Under the pieces are notes generated by a model. It searched no databases and was not told the DNA's origin. It saw nothing but the letters and a program-made list of their open reading frames with translations. Made by a program: the position numbers and the translations under genes. Source: Lampris incognitus (lineage: Eukaryota > Chordata > Actinopteri > Lampriformes > Lampridae). From it: DNA of 64,000 nucleotides. Below, piece after piece: positions 32,711 through 42,386 of this stretch. Position 1 is the stretch's first letter. Each line of letters opens with the position of its first letter. The DNA is taken from positions 99,564,470-99,628,469 of the forward strand of contig NC_079213.1 of assembly GCF_029633865.1 (NCBI RefSeq), given 5' to 3'.

Positions 32711-32764
32711 ATGGAGTCTGCTGAAACGAAGAAGACAACGGCGTCTGGGCAGAGGTTACTTCAG
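32711..32764 (+). other. Candidate first exon in the long-TIR element
   Basis: The ATG at 32711 starts 18 codons (MESAETKKTTASGQRLLQ) ending exactly at a CAG/GTAAGC splice donor (32765). It begins just inside the left inverted repeat, which could act as promoter. The rest of the gene is not in the element. This is an inference from pattern; no homology is recognised. Confidence 0.35.
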
Positions 32765-32774
32765 GTAAGCAACC

Positions 32775-32984
32775 TGTAATGAATGAAAGGTCACGTGTTT
32801 AACTTGACCTACTCACGGATGTACGTGCAGTGCGTGTGACGTATACAGGAAGTTAGAAGCGCATGTTATGAAGGTTGTATGTCGGATGAACGCTAGTAAA
32901 AGCTACACAGTTAAGAACCTACGAAGTCGGCTCGTTCTTGAATTATTCTTATGTCAGTAAGACAAGGCGTCTACGGACATTACA
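32775..32984 (+). repeat. Gypsy-A 5' LTR
   Basis: 210 bp, TG...CA, followed at once by the primer-binding site. Confidence 0.97.
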
Positions 32985-33023
32985 TGGTGTCAGAATAGTC
33001 TGTGTATCGGAACACGAGCGGTC

Positions 33024-36000
33024 ATGCCGAAGTTTAATCCGCCGAGTGAATTCAAGTTTGACTGCCCCGTTGAATGGCCGGAGTGGAGACAACGGTTTTC
33101 GCGCTTCAGGCTCGCGACAAAGCTGGATAAAGACGACGGGGAGATTCAAGTGAGTTCGCTGATTTATGCAATGGGCAGCGAGGCTGAAAAGATATTCAGC
33201 TCGTTTGACTTCGCGGCGGAGGGTGATAAAGTGGACTATGATATCGTACTGAAAAGGTTCGACGACTACTTTATTCCCCGCCGTAACATCATACATGAGA
33301 GGGCGTGCTTCTATCAACGTAGCCAGCAGCCAGGAGAGACAGCGGAGATGTACATCCGGACATTGTATGAGTTGTCTGAACACTGCGAGTTTGGGGACAA
33401 GAGGGATGAATATATCAGAGATCGTCTGGTAGTGGGCATAAAAGATAAGGTGCTCTCCCGTCAGTTCCAGCTCACAGCGGACCTTACTCTGGTGAAAGTC
33501 ATTGAACAAGTGCGCCAGGCGGAGGCAATAACAAAGCAGCTCAGCCTCCAAGCTAACCAACCAGAGGCCCAGCTGGCTAACGTCAATGTTGTCCGATGGC
33601 GGGACGAACGCCAAAACAAAAAGGGCGGACAGCGTCATGGTGGCGGCAGTCCGGCAACCAACAAAGTAGATGAATGCGGGAGGTGCAGCAAGACGCAGCA
33701 CACCGATGAGCGGAAGTGTCCTGCAACGAACAGTAAGTGCAACAAGTGTCATAAAAAGGGACATTGGGAGCGTGTATGTCACTCTAAAGCGGTGAGAGAA
33801 GTCACTGAAGAGGTTAAACAGCTGTACTTTCTGGGAGAAGTTGGCAAAGAGAGCAGTCAGGAAGATTGGACTGTTAGTTTAACAATAAGTGATGTACCAA
33901 TAACCTTTAAAATTGACACGGGGGCTGACGCTACTGTTATCAACCAAGGGACATTTAAAAAGCTGAAGCCAAACATAAAACTGGGACCTCCTGACACATG
34001 CTTCATAAGCCCAGGTGGAAACATCAGCTGCATAGGACAGTTTCAAGCCACAACCAACTACAAGGAGAAACAATACTCCTTTCCAGTGTATGTGATCAAG
34101 GGGAGAGGCAGCTGTCTGCTGAGTCGTCCAGAGGCAGTGGAGATGGGTCTAGTGAAGCGGATGAATGAGGTCAGTGGAGTTTTCGGTTCAAGTGGACTGC
34201 TGAAAACAGACCCAGTGAAAATAGCTCGGGTGGAGGGTGCCCAGCCATACGCGGTGCATACAGCCAGACGGATACCGCTGCCACTTGTACCACTGGTTAA
34301 GAAAGAACTGCAGCGCATGGAAAATGAGGGCATTATTGAAAAAGTGACTCAGCCCACAGAATGGTGCGCCGCTATGGTGCCGGTGCTGAAACCGAACAAG
34401 AAAGAGGTTCGCTGCTGCGCTGACCTCAGGAGGCTGAATCGAGCGGTGAAACGTGAGAAATACGTGCTGCCCACTATGGAGGAAATAATGCCAAGGCTCG
34501 CAGGGTCAAAGTTCTTCACAACGTTGGATGCAGCAAGTGGGTTTTACCAGATCCCCTTGCATGAAGACAGCAGGGGGCTCACCACTTTCATCACCCCATT
34601 TGGGAGGTATGCTTTCTGCCGCCTTCCATTTGGTATAACGAGTGCTCCAGAGATTTTCCAGAGAAAGATGGCGGAAACTCTGACCGGGCTAGAGGGCACA
34701 GAGGTGTACATGGATGACATCCTTATACATGGAGAGACTGAGGAAATCCATGACCGGCGCCTAGCAGAAGCGCTGGGGGTCATTGAAACAGCAGGTCTCA
34801 AACTGAACCAAGCGAAATGCAAGTTCAAACAGAAACAAGTCCGCTTCCTTGGTCATATCATCAACGAGGCAGGCATCAGACCTGACCCGGACAAAGTGGC
34901 CGGAATAGAGAACTTTCCTCAGCCCCAGAACGTGACGGAACTCAAGAGGTTCCTCGGGATGGTGAACTATTTGGCAAAATACGTCCCAGAGCTGTCCACT
35001 GTAGGTCAGCCGCTTTATGAACTGCTTAAAGCAACGACAGAGTGGCTGTGGGGACCTGCACAGAACACAGCATTCCAAGACCTTAAAGCAGCACTCGCCA
35101 CCGCCCCGGTACTCACCTTTTATGACGTCACTAAGGCTACGGTGGTGTCAGCAGATGCCAGCAGCTACGGGCTGGGAGGCGTTCTGCTCCAGCAGCACGG
35201 GGAACACTGGAAGCCCGTGGCCTACTGCTCCCGACGGCTGAGTGACGCAGAGACAAGGTACGCACAGATCGAGAAAGAGTGCTTAGCCAGCGTCTGGGCA
35301 TGTGAAAGGTTCGAGAAGTACTTGTTTGGGCTTGACAATTTCAGACTTGTCACCGATCATAAACCACTAGTGCCTCTCATGAACAGCAAAGACTTGGATA
35401 ATGTGCCCATTAGGTGCCAGAGACTGTTAATGAGGCTGATGCGTTTCAATGCAGTGGCTGAATACGCACCAGGCAAAACTTTAGCTGTGGCTGATGCACT
35501 CTCCAGAGGCCCAGAGCAGTGCTACGGAGATGGTGCTTCTCATGATGATGTTGCAGCGCACATTGATGCCATCGTGTGCCAGGTGCCTGCCACACCTCAA
35601 AGGATGCAGGAGATAAAACAGAGCACGGATGGGGATCTGCAGCTCCAGACAGTGTTGGGCTTCATCAGACACGGCTGGCCTGAGTATGTCGATAAAGTGC
35701 CGGAGACAGTCAGAGACTTTTATCAGGTGAGAGGGGAGTTATCTGAGGTAGATGGTTTAGTCATCAGAGGCAGTCGTATCGTCATTCCCACAGAGATGAG
35801 GGAGGTGATCTTAGACAGAATACACGACGGGCACCAGGGGATAGTGAAGTGCAGAGAGAGAGCTAGCCAGTCAGTGTGGTGGCCCAAAATGACAGAGCAC
35901 ATTACAACAAAGATACAGCAATGTCAATTCTGCAGAGAACACAAGAACACACAGAGAAAAGAGCCTTTAATGTCAAGTGAGCTCCCATCCAGACCATGGC

Positions 36001-36299
36001 AGAAAGTTGGCATAGACCTGTGTGAGTACAAAAAGCAAAACTACTTGATAGTGTCTGACTATTATTCCAGGTTTTTGGAGATTCTAAATCTACCAACAAC
36101 TACTAGCAGTCAGGTTGTAGCTAGGCTGAAGGCTACATTTGCACGTTTTGGTATCCCTGAAATTGTAGTTAGTGATAATGGGCCACAGCTAGTTTCAGAA
36201 GAGATGAGGAGGTTCAGTGAGGATTATGATTTCATCCATGTGACTTCAAGCCCACACTACCCCAGAGTAATGGACAGGCAGAGAGGGCTGTTCAGATAG
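33024..36299 (+). CDS. Gypsy-A gag-pol polyprotein (1091 codons, ends early by frameshift)
   Basis: The ATG at 33024 lies 39 bp after the LTR. Domains in order: capsid-like gag (residues 1-200), zinc knuckles (about 217-250, CGRCSKTQHTDERKC and CNKCHKKGHWERVC), protease (FKIDTGADATVI, about 298), reverse transcriptase (YMDDILIHG, about 560), RNase H (VSADASSYGLGG, about 709; TDHKPL), integrase HHCC (about 935-970) and the first two catalytic Asp of the DDE core (about 996 and SDNGPQ at 1050). Just before the DDE Glu the frame shifts in a short C run near 36262 and stops at 36297. The remaining integrase and C-terminal tail continue at 36341-36871. It resembles K02A2.6-type pol. With identical LTRs, the frameshift must be recent or a sequencing error. 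Confidence 0.95.
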   Translation: MPKFNPPSEFKFDCPVEWPEWRQRFSRFRLATKLDKDDGEIQVSSLIYAMGSEAEKIFSSFDFAAEGDKVDYDIVLKRFDDYFIPRRNIIHERACFYQRSQQPGETAEMYIRTLYELSEHCEFGDKRDEYIRDRLVVGIKDKVLSRQFQLTADLTLVKVIEQVRQAEAITKQLSLQANQPEAQLANVNVVRWRDERQNKKGGQRHGGGSPATNKVDECGRCSKTQHTDERKCPATNSKCNKCHKKGHWERVCHSKAVREVTEEVKQLYFLGEVGKESSQEDWTVSLTISDVPITFKIDTGADATVINQGTFKKLKPNIKLGPPDTCFISPGGNISCIGQFQATTNYKEKQYSFPVYVIKGRGSCLLSRPEAVEMGLVKRMNEVSGVFGSSGLLKTDPVKIARVEGAQPYAVHTARRIPLPLVPLVKKELQRMENEGIIEKVTQPTEWCAAMVPVLKPNKKEVRCCADLRRLNRAVKREKYVLPTMEEIMPRLAGSKFFTTLDAASGFYQIPLHEDSRGLTTFITPFGRYAFCRLPFGITSAPEIFQRKMAETLTGLEGTEVYMDDILIHGETEEIHDRRLAEALGVIETAGLKLNQAKCKFKQKQVRFLGHIINEAGIRPDPDKVAGIENFPQPQNVTELKRFLGMVNYLAKYVPELSTVGQPLYELLKATTEWLWGPAQNTAFQDLKAALATAPVLTFYDVTKATVVSADASSYGLGGVLLQQHGEHWKPVAYCSRRLSDAETRYAQIEKECLASVWACERFEKYLFGLDNFRLVTDHKPLVPLMNSKDLDNVPIRCQRLLMRLMRFNAVAEYAPGKTLAVADALSRGPEQCYGDGASHDDVAAHIDAIVCQVPATPQRMQEIKQSTDGDLQLQTVLGFIRHGWPEYVDKVPETVRDFYQVRGELSEVDGLVIRGSRIVIPTEMREVILDRIHDGHQGIVKCRERASQSVWWPKMTEHITTKIQQCQFCREHKNTQRKEPLMSSELPSRPWQKVGIDLCEYKKQNYLIVSDYYSRFLEILNLPTTTSSQVVARLKATFARFGIPEIVVSDNGPQLVSEEMRRFSEDYDFIHVTSSPHYPRVMDRQRGLFR

Positions 36300-36871
36300 C
36301 CAAAAGCATATTAAGGCAGGAAGACCCTCTCCTCGCCCTGTTGACATACAGAGCTACACCCTCTTCTTCCACTGGAGCCAGTCCAGCGGAATTGCTCATG
36401 GGTAGGAGACTCAGAACCACCTTACCCACATTGCAGCATAACCTGAAACCGGCCTGGCCTAAAGAGGAACTGATCAAAACCGCTGACGCCGCAGCCAAAT
36501 CGAGGCAGGCTTTCTACTACAACCGCAGGAACGGCGTGCGGACACTGCGCCCACTGAACTCGGGTGACGCAGTACTCACCAAACCTGATGGACAGAAAAC
36601 ATGGACAATGCCAGCAGTTGTTCACAGTCAGAGCTCCACTCCCAGATCCTACATAGTGGAGACAGCTCAAGGTGAACATTACAGAAGGAACAGGCGCCAC
36701 CTGTTGGCTACACCCAAAACACTCACCTCTGTCAGCAGGGATCCTGACCATGTCACTCCAGGGGAGAGTGGAAACACGGATGAGTCCCGAGCAGCAGAAA
36801 TGCCAACTTCCACACCATATGTTACTCGCTCTGGCAGGGTGAGCAAGCCAGCAATCCGGCTGGATTTGTGA
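36300..36871 (+). pseudogene. Gypsy-A integrase C-terminal part, out of frame
   Basis: A 176-codon frame from 36341 (TYRATPSSSTGASPAELLMG, RRLRTTLPTLQ) continues the integrase through RSYIVETAQGEHYRRNRRHL to SGRVSKPAIRLDL and a stop at 36871. It lies in the frame one step from gag-pol, so a single-base indel separates them. Confidence 0.9.
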
Positions 36872-36997
36872 GGCGTATGGACTTGTGTACTGTGGGAGAT
36901 TTTTAATTTTTTGTGAAAAGGGGGGTGATATACAGGTTAAAATTGTTGGCAGTAAATGTTCAGAGAAATGTTTAGAAAATAATCTTAGAGGGGGAGA

Positions 36998-37207
36998 TGT
37001 AATGAATGAAAGGTCACGTGTTTAACTTGACCTACTCACGGATGTACGTGCAGTGCGTGTGACGTATACAGGAAGTTAGAAGCGCATGTTATGAAGGTTG
37101 TATGTCGGATGAACGCTAGTAAAAGCTACACAGTTAAGAACCTACGAAGTCGGCTCGTTCTTGAATTATTCTTATGTCAGTAAGACAAGGCGTCTACGGA
37201 CATTACA
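36998..37207 (+). repeat. Gypsy-A 3' LTR
   Basis: 210 bp, apparently identical to the 5' LTR, preceded by a purine tract. Confidence 0.97.
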
Positions 37208-37417
37208 CAACCCTTGGCTGAATTCGGGCATTTGTGATGAACGAAAACAGTGGCTTGTGTAAAATTTCATCTAGATAGAATGCACGCAGACTAATGCTGG
37301 TAATTAAGTTAACTACACTACACAACATATTTCTCAGAAACATATTTTCATGAAACGCTACTAAAGCCACTATTTTCATTCATTGCAAATAGTCGAATTC
37401 AATCCAGGTTATCCTAC

Positions 37418-37516
37418 CTGAAAAAATGCCTGCTCAGCAGCGGAGTTCGAAAACGAAGTGGTAACGGCGTCTTCTTCAGGGACTGAGAGTTCACTTTCCC
37501 GGGCTTTCTGAAAGGA
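37418..37516 (-). other. Second candidate inward-facing exon of the long-TIR element
   Basis: On the minus strand, directly inside the right arm, an open stretch (SELSVPEEDAVTTSFSNSAA) ends at CAG/GTAGGA (donor at 37417). There is no ATG in this stretch. It mirrors the arrangement at 32711-32764. Inference only. Confidence 0.3.
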
Positions 37517-37879
37517 GGGCTGTCAATCAAATGTCGCTCTTCAGAAACGACCAATCACAGCAGAGCCAGTACCGCCCCTGGTTCCCTCCCCCACTGTGCC
37601 AAAAGTTTCAGGCGAGAGAGCAGAAATTCACTTCGCGCGAGCAGAAATCAACTTCGAGAGAGCGGAGTGATTTTCGAGTGGTTGTTTGGCGCGCTGGTCA
37701 CAGATTCCTCCTCGCTCGCAGCATTTTTTTCCTCTCTCGGGGAGCAGTTTCCTCTGAGTGCTCGCGCACAGAGATAATTTGCTCGCTCGCAGTTAATATC
37801 TACGTGTGTGAGATAATATAATACGCCCGAACGCATGTTTTATCGTGCGAGTGCTTTTTGGCACAATTCTATCGCCATA

Positions 37880-37969
37880 TCATGGCCTTTTTTTTTTTTT
37901 AGCCACGAGTAGTGACACAGCATATGATGCCCCCAAAGCCTTGGTTGAGACCGATCTCGCTTTTGTAGC
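37880..37969 (-). pseudogene. hAT-1 transposase segment between long-TIR element and solo LTR
   Basis: The minus strand reads ARSVSTKALGASYAVSLLVAK-like sequence, shown here as STKALGASYAVSLLVA, then a run of Lys codons in a 13-A homopolymer. This is the conserved ZBED5-type region just before TIAEEL. The homopolymer is one base out of frame relative to the following segment. Confidence 0.8.
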
Positions 37970-37973
37970 CCGT

Positions 37974-38818
37974 GGAATTAGATACCACACAGGACACAAT
38001 TACTTCCGGGGTTCTTGTAGCTTTAATTTTATTGTTTGAACCTTCGAATGCAGATCGTTTTACTGAGTGCATACATTCCTGTGTCTTTCGAGCAAACAGC
38101 TCATAAATGTTCACAGATGTGGCAAGTTTAACAGAAAAGATTTTAAAAAGGGAAATAATAAATACAAAATACGGTGCAAAATACGGCAGTGGACTATGTA
38201 CGTTAAACAGGGTTTAACAAAGACATGTGGAACTTCCTGAAGATCGCGCAACTTCTCACTCTGTCAGTTACCTTTAAACAGAATTAAAATGCATAAAAAA
38301 CCTTTACATCCCAAATACAATGGCATGGTGTGGCTTTATTCACGCCAACATTACCTTGTCATGCCTGCAATGGCGAACAGCGGTCGACGGCTCGCGCCCA
38401 AAATCACCGAAAATCAACTCCAGTAGCGTCTAAATCAAACCATCTTGTCAAATTACCGACATACAATATTGTTTGGAATAATGTTACAGGTATATTTCAC
38501 AAGATATTTACCCCTACTTACTACGGAGTCAGAGCACTGTCACACCGCAATCTTCAGGCGCTCCACACAAGAAAAAAAAGAAAGAATACCCAAGATGCAC
38601 TTGGATAACTTGCACGGAGTTACAATAAAAGTCCGCCACTGCCACTTACTGGTCAAAACTATAAAAATACACTCACAATCTGCCTCACAATTTAAATACA
38701 TCAAATGACATTTTACATGGCTTGACAGTGTAACAATTACATATATTAACAGTTAAACTATACTAAATTTAAGTGGAAAGTCATTTAACATATTTAACAG
38801 ATTTACCACCCGGCTACA
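37974..38818. mobile_element. Solo LTR, 845 bp, with 4-bp target duplication
   Basis: It starts TGTAGCCCGTGG and ends CCGGCTACA, with target duplication cttt at 37970-37973 and 38819-38822. Removing it restores continuity of the hAT-1 frame (KLNK joined to ARSVST). No coding. LTR orientation and superfamily are not determined. Confidence 0.82.
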
Positions 38819-38822
38819 CTTT

Positions 38823-39153
38823 GTTTAGTTTTTCTTGGTTTCTCTTAAAGCCAGTCAGCTTTTGATGGAAAAACTCGGCGGGTTTATCCACACAGGAGAG
38901 ACGCTTAGAGGTGGCGGTGTAAATGGGACGGTTTCATGCCATTATCCGAAAGCACGTCGCTACAGAGGAAACACGCTGGCTGCGGCGGCTCTGTAGTTGT
39001 GGCAGTAAATCCAGAGAGCACTTATTGTTCACCAAACTGACGATGCTTTACCTTCTCCGTTTTCTTTTTCTTCTGAACGGGTTCTCCCGAGTCAGCAGTA
39101 TGAGCTGTGCTGTTGTTGCTGGATGAACCTGCTCGACTCAGACATTTATCCAT
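38823..39153 (-). pseudogene. hAT-1 transposase N-terminus with BED-like finger
   Basis: An ATG on the minus strand at 39153 begins MDKCLSRAGSSSNNSTAHT, then after frame disruption GFTATTTEPPQPACFLCSDV and NGMKPSHLHRHL, a Cys-x2-Cys...His-x3-His finger typical of ZBED5/SCAND3 transposases. Further shifts follow before NQEKLNK at the solo LTR junction. Confidence 0.8.
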
Positions 39154-39426
39154 AACGTTAACCGAAACTTTGAAAGAGGCTTGATGTTTTGCTAGCTAGC
39201 AAGAAAAACAGCGCGCCAGTATGCGCTCGTGAGCGGGGTGACGACTGACAAAGTCCGGTGGGACACTGTCGCGCATAATAATATAGCCAGCAAATTATTA
39301 CTTATTTTAACTGTCCCGATTTTGGTTACATTACAGATTATACATTATTTGGTTATTTTTCCTGTACATGTTTAAATGTTTTTTTTCCTCTCATTTTTAA
39401 AATCTTTTCACGTACCCCCTGGGGAC

Positions 39427-39596
39427 CAGTGGCGCCGGCAGCCGTAATCCTGTACGCACCGTGCATACATTTTTTCCGTTTTTTTTTTGCCACTCACGCC
39501 GTTTGACACAAATACATTTGAAGACTGATGATTGGTGTTAACGTCACTGGCTAATAGCGCACGGTGCGTACAGGATTACGGCTGCCAGCGCCACTG
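39427..39596. mobile_element. hAT-type MITE, 170 bp, with 8-bp target duplication
   Basis: About 38-bp inverted termini starting CAGTGGCGCCGGCAGCCG. Target duplication ctggggac at 39419-39426 and 39597-39604. It lies 56 bp from the hAT-1 right end, inside it. Confidence 0.95.
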
Positions 39597-39660
39597 CTGG
39601 GGACCACCCACGTACCACTAGGGGCACGCGTACCCCCGGTTGGGAAACACCGGTATAAGC

Positions 39661-40149
39661 CAACACGAAATAAATGGATCACAAAATAGATCATCACAAC
39701 TGAGTGTTGTAAATAAGCATGGATACCAAGACTGATGGCTTTGACCCTTAGACACCCATTCACTCTTCCCAGACATACCCACCCCCCCACAGCCCCGACC
39801 TCATCCCGCCATTCTGGAAATCGTCATCAACATGCATGCCAAGACGTGTTCTGGAAGTCCCATGTGTGTGATACAGAGTGTGGGGGTGTGTGAGAGAGAG
39901 AGCACGATTGTTTACATAGGTGTGTGGGTCTGTGGCTTTTTGGCCATGTAGCCGTGAGAATGAATACGAGGTCCCTACTGTCGGGAATACAGCCCCCATG
40001 GATTATTCATAGAACCAGTAAGTTGGATGAGAAGGATGCAAAGAAACACATATTCTGAATATCAGGTCTCTGACAGTGCCTGGAAAACAGATCATTGTAC
40101 TTTCACAAAGCCAGGCAGTTAGGATGCAATGAAAAAGGCATGTCTGGGT
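39661..40149. other. Intergenic, nothing recognised
   Basis: No gene or repeat family recognised. Confidence 0.4.
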
Positions 40150-40425
40150 CATCCTCCGTGTGGAGTTTGTATGTTCTCCCCATGTCTGCGTGGGTTTCCT
40201 CTGGGTGCTCCGGTTTCCTCCAACAGTCCAAAGACATGTAGGTCAGGTGACTCGGCCATAGTAAATTGTCCCTGTGTGTGTGTGTGGGCCCTGTGATGGC
40301 CTGGCGGCCTGTCGAGGGTGTCTCCCCACCTGCTGCCCAATGACTGCTGAGATAGGCTCCAGCGTCCCCGCGACTCTGAGAGCAGAATAAGCAGTTTGGA
40401 TAATGGATGGCTGGATGGATAATGG
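40150..40425 (+). mobile_element. SINE-3 copy lacking the tRNA head
   Basis: It matches the SINE body of 8380-8755 from 'gggtcatcctccgtgtggag' through the ATGG tail. The head is missing. Confidence 0.85.
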
Positions 40426-40924
40426 TAATGTTTAGGGGTCGTAGATGAGGAGTGTGTGGCTGAACTAGAGAAGAAGCATCTGCTCTACTGGAAATTCAGA
40501 ATTCTATGTGACTGTCCATAGTGCAGAAGAGAGGTGAAGAAGAGAGTGCAGGCAGGATGGAGAAGCACGTCAGGAGTGATTTGTGACAGAAGGGTACCAG
40601 CATGAGTTAAAGGGAAGGTTTACAAACAAATCATCACAAATCAGAAATGTTTTCCATATGCCGGGAGAGGGTCGAATAGGAAAGCTGCAACTTGGATATC
40701 TGCCGGAGGATATCGTCTTTGTTTTTAAAATCAGCGAACTGTGGCTCACTGCAGTCCATAAAACATTTCTATATCAGCCCCCCGTCAGAGAGGCCTTCGA
40801 CTCCTCGCTACATTCCATGCTATTTTCTATGACGCCTCAGTGACCCGCTCACTTTCCTTACAGCTAAATCGCAACAGTTTGCTGGCCACCAAATCTTTCA
40901 ATAAGTGTGCGAATTTTGTCTGTT
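40426..40924. other. Unrecognised sequence
   Basis: An 86-codon frame (40583-40843) has no recognisable domain. I do not call it a gene. Confidence 0.35.
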
Positions 40925-41405
40925 CTCAAATTACTCCCAGATGGATAATGTAATTCCGAAGTCACCATGATGGCCATCATGGTGACGTTGAACGATTGCC
41001 CGTTTTGGTACTGCTATTGTTCGTTGGCAAAGAAGGCACACCGATTTGTTATTTACCTCAACAAAAGCGAATTCTTTCTTCCATTTTAAAAAAAATACGC
41101 TGTGTTCATCAGCAATTTTACGTTTTGCCGGTTTTGCCATAACTTGAGAGTAGGCTAGGCTAGACTTCTCGCAGTTAGCGGTTGCGTTATCTTCTTTGTT
41201 GATCCCACGATTGCTAAATACGCACAGTATACACGATCGCCCTCTTGTGGTCAGTAAGAATTTAGTTTAGAAATGGTTTGTGTTCATTGAAATGAGAATA
41301 TCAGATTTTTATTGGCAGTTGCTATGACAATAAGAATTCAAGCAAGGGCCGCAATATTATTAACCTTGGGCCGCATGCGGCCCGCGTGTTGAGTAGCGCG
41401 GAACT
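40925..41405 (-). mobile_element. Fragment of a Charlie-like hAT, 5' end with BED finger
   Basis: The right end carries 'gggccgcatgcggcccgcgt' and 'gttgagtagcgcgg', the common terminal sequence of fish and mammal Charlie-type hATs. Minus-strand codons from 41140 (AKPAKRKIADEH, EFAFVEVNNKSVCLLCQRTI, VQRHHDGHH) form the N-terminal BED finger of a GTF2IRD2-like transposase. It is truncated at 40961-40986, which is a perfect 26-bp palindrome. Confidence 0.7.
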
Positions 41406-41493
41406 AGGCTATCGGGGTATAAAATAGCTTATGTGGTTTACCTTTGGATGTAGTAGAGTTGATAGCAAGGCAACATTGCAGGTTGGCAAGTTA

Positions 41494-41627
41494 ACGTCCA
41501 TCCATCCATTATCCAAACCGCTTATCCTGCTCTCAGGGTCGCGGGGATGCCGGAGCCTATCCCAGCAGTCACTGGGCGGCAGGCGGGGAGACACCCAGGA
41601 CAGGCCGTCAGGCCATCACAGGGCTCA
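41494..41627 (-). mobile_element. SINE-3 3' fragment, antisense
   Basis: The plus strand starts with CCATCCATCCATTATCC and continues as the reverse complement of the SINE-3 tail. Confidence 0.88.
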
Positions 41628-42342
41628 AGTTAACGTCAGATTAATTAAATACGGGAGGCACTCTGTGGAGCTTCTTACCTGGGCACTACACACATAGCCG
41701 TTTCCCACCGACGCGGTGCCGGTGCCTGATCTAGAACCCGTTCCACTCATTTCTACCGACTCATGGTCCTGTATTCACTGTTGGTAGCCAGCTTCCAAAG
41801 TGCCACAGCAACTCGCTCTCTCGCAGGTGTTTCTTCTCCCGATCACGCGTCCAAGGCTGCGACATGTGTAATTAAATGACTCGGGAGAAACTACTAAGTT
41901 CGGAATTAACTGCGTGCCATTAAATCCAGGAAATCGTCCCACCAATGGCTTGTTTGTGGAAATGTCCAAACAACGGGAGACGCTCTTCTTCTGATCTCCG
42001 CGGAGTGGAATGGAACCAGACAACAATCTTCATACCTCAGCTGTAGTTTTAACGAGGACAGACATTGTTGTGATACAGGTCATGGTTCCAGCACCAAAAA
42101 GCGGATTATTACAAAAATTGGTGACGACGGTTCACACGAGCGTCTACCCAATACCACAATAAAACCGAACTTGCCCCTCATCGGAAGTAATACGTAACAA
42201 AATGGACGTCTAGGCAGCGACCATTATGTAGCACTTGTGCCCCCTACTGGTAATGAAAGGGCAGTGCCCTGAGTTCACGTACTATATACTCCTTTTACTT
42301 TTGTTATATTATTTATTCTGTGCGCCCTAACCCTGACCAGCA

Positions 42343-42386
<44 letters not shown>

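Larger units (their letters stand above)
32775..37207 (+). mobile_element. Gypsy-A: complete Ty3/Gypsy LTR retrotransposon, identical LTRs
   Basis: 210-bp LTRs at 32775-32984 and 36998-37207 begin TGTAATG and end ATTACA; I see no difference between them. The target duplication caacc lies at 32770-32774 and 37208-37212. A primer-binding site (tggtgtcag, 32985-) and a purine tract (agagggggaga) before the 3' LTR are present. It encodes a single gag-pol frame, with one frameshift late in integrase. There is no env. Confidence 0.97.
32277..37877. mobile_element. DNA element with about 0.4 kb inverted repeats, TA-flanked, containing Gypsy-A
   Basis: The left arm 32277-32703 and right arm 37517-37877 are inverted copies starting TGGCGATAGAATAGTGCC. 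They are flanked by TA at 32275-32276 and 37878-37879. The arms are CG-rich with many GCGCGC-like sites. The element interrupts the hAT-1 transposase. Without Gypsy-A it is about 1.2 kb. The superfamily is not recognised; TA insertion with long arms could fit a Tc1/mariner-related or fold-back element. Confidence 0.75.
23974..39652 (-). mobile_element. hAT-1: ZBED5/SCAND3-like hAT transposon expanded by nested insertions
   Basis: Termini CAGTGGTTCCCAACC and the complement of CGGTGTTTCCCAACC are flanked by gtataagc at 23966-23973 and 39653-39660. Removing the resolved nested elements leaves about 2.5 kb, the normal size of such a hAT. Transposase pieces occur in the expected minus-strand order: BED region 38823-39153, then 37880-37969, 31429-32274 and 24316-24888. 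The frame is decayed by stops and frameshifts independent of the insertions. Confidence 0.93.

Noticed and set aside
33024..36871. Endogenous retrovirus with env
   Set aside because: No envelope-like frame follows pol in Gypsy-A, B or D; they are Ty3/Gypsy LTR retrotransposons.
38330..38608. 92-codon gene
   Set aside because: It lies wholly inside the solo LTR.
40583..40843. 86-codon gene
   Set aside because: No recognisable motif; the sequence around it is repeat debris.
41700..42060. Another hAT element
   Set aside because: A 'ccgttcccaccgacgcggtg'-like stretch looks terminal, but I found no partner end or duplication.
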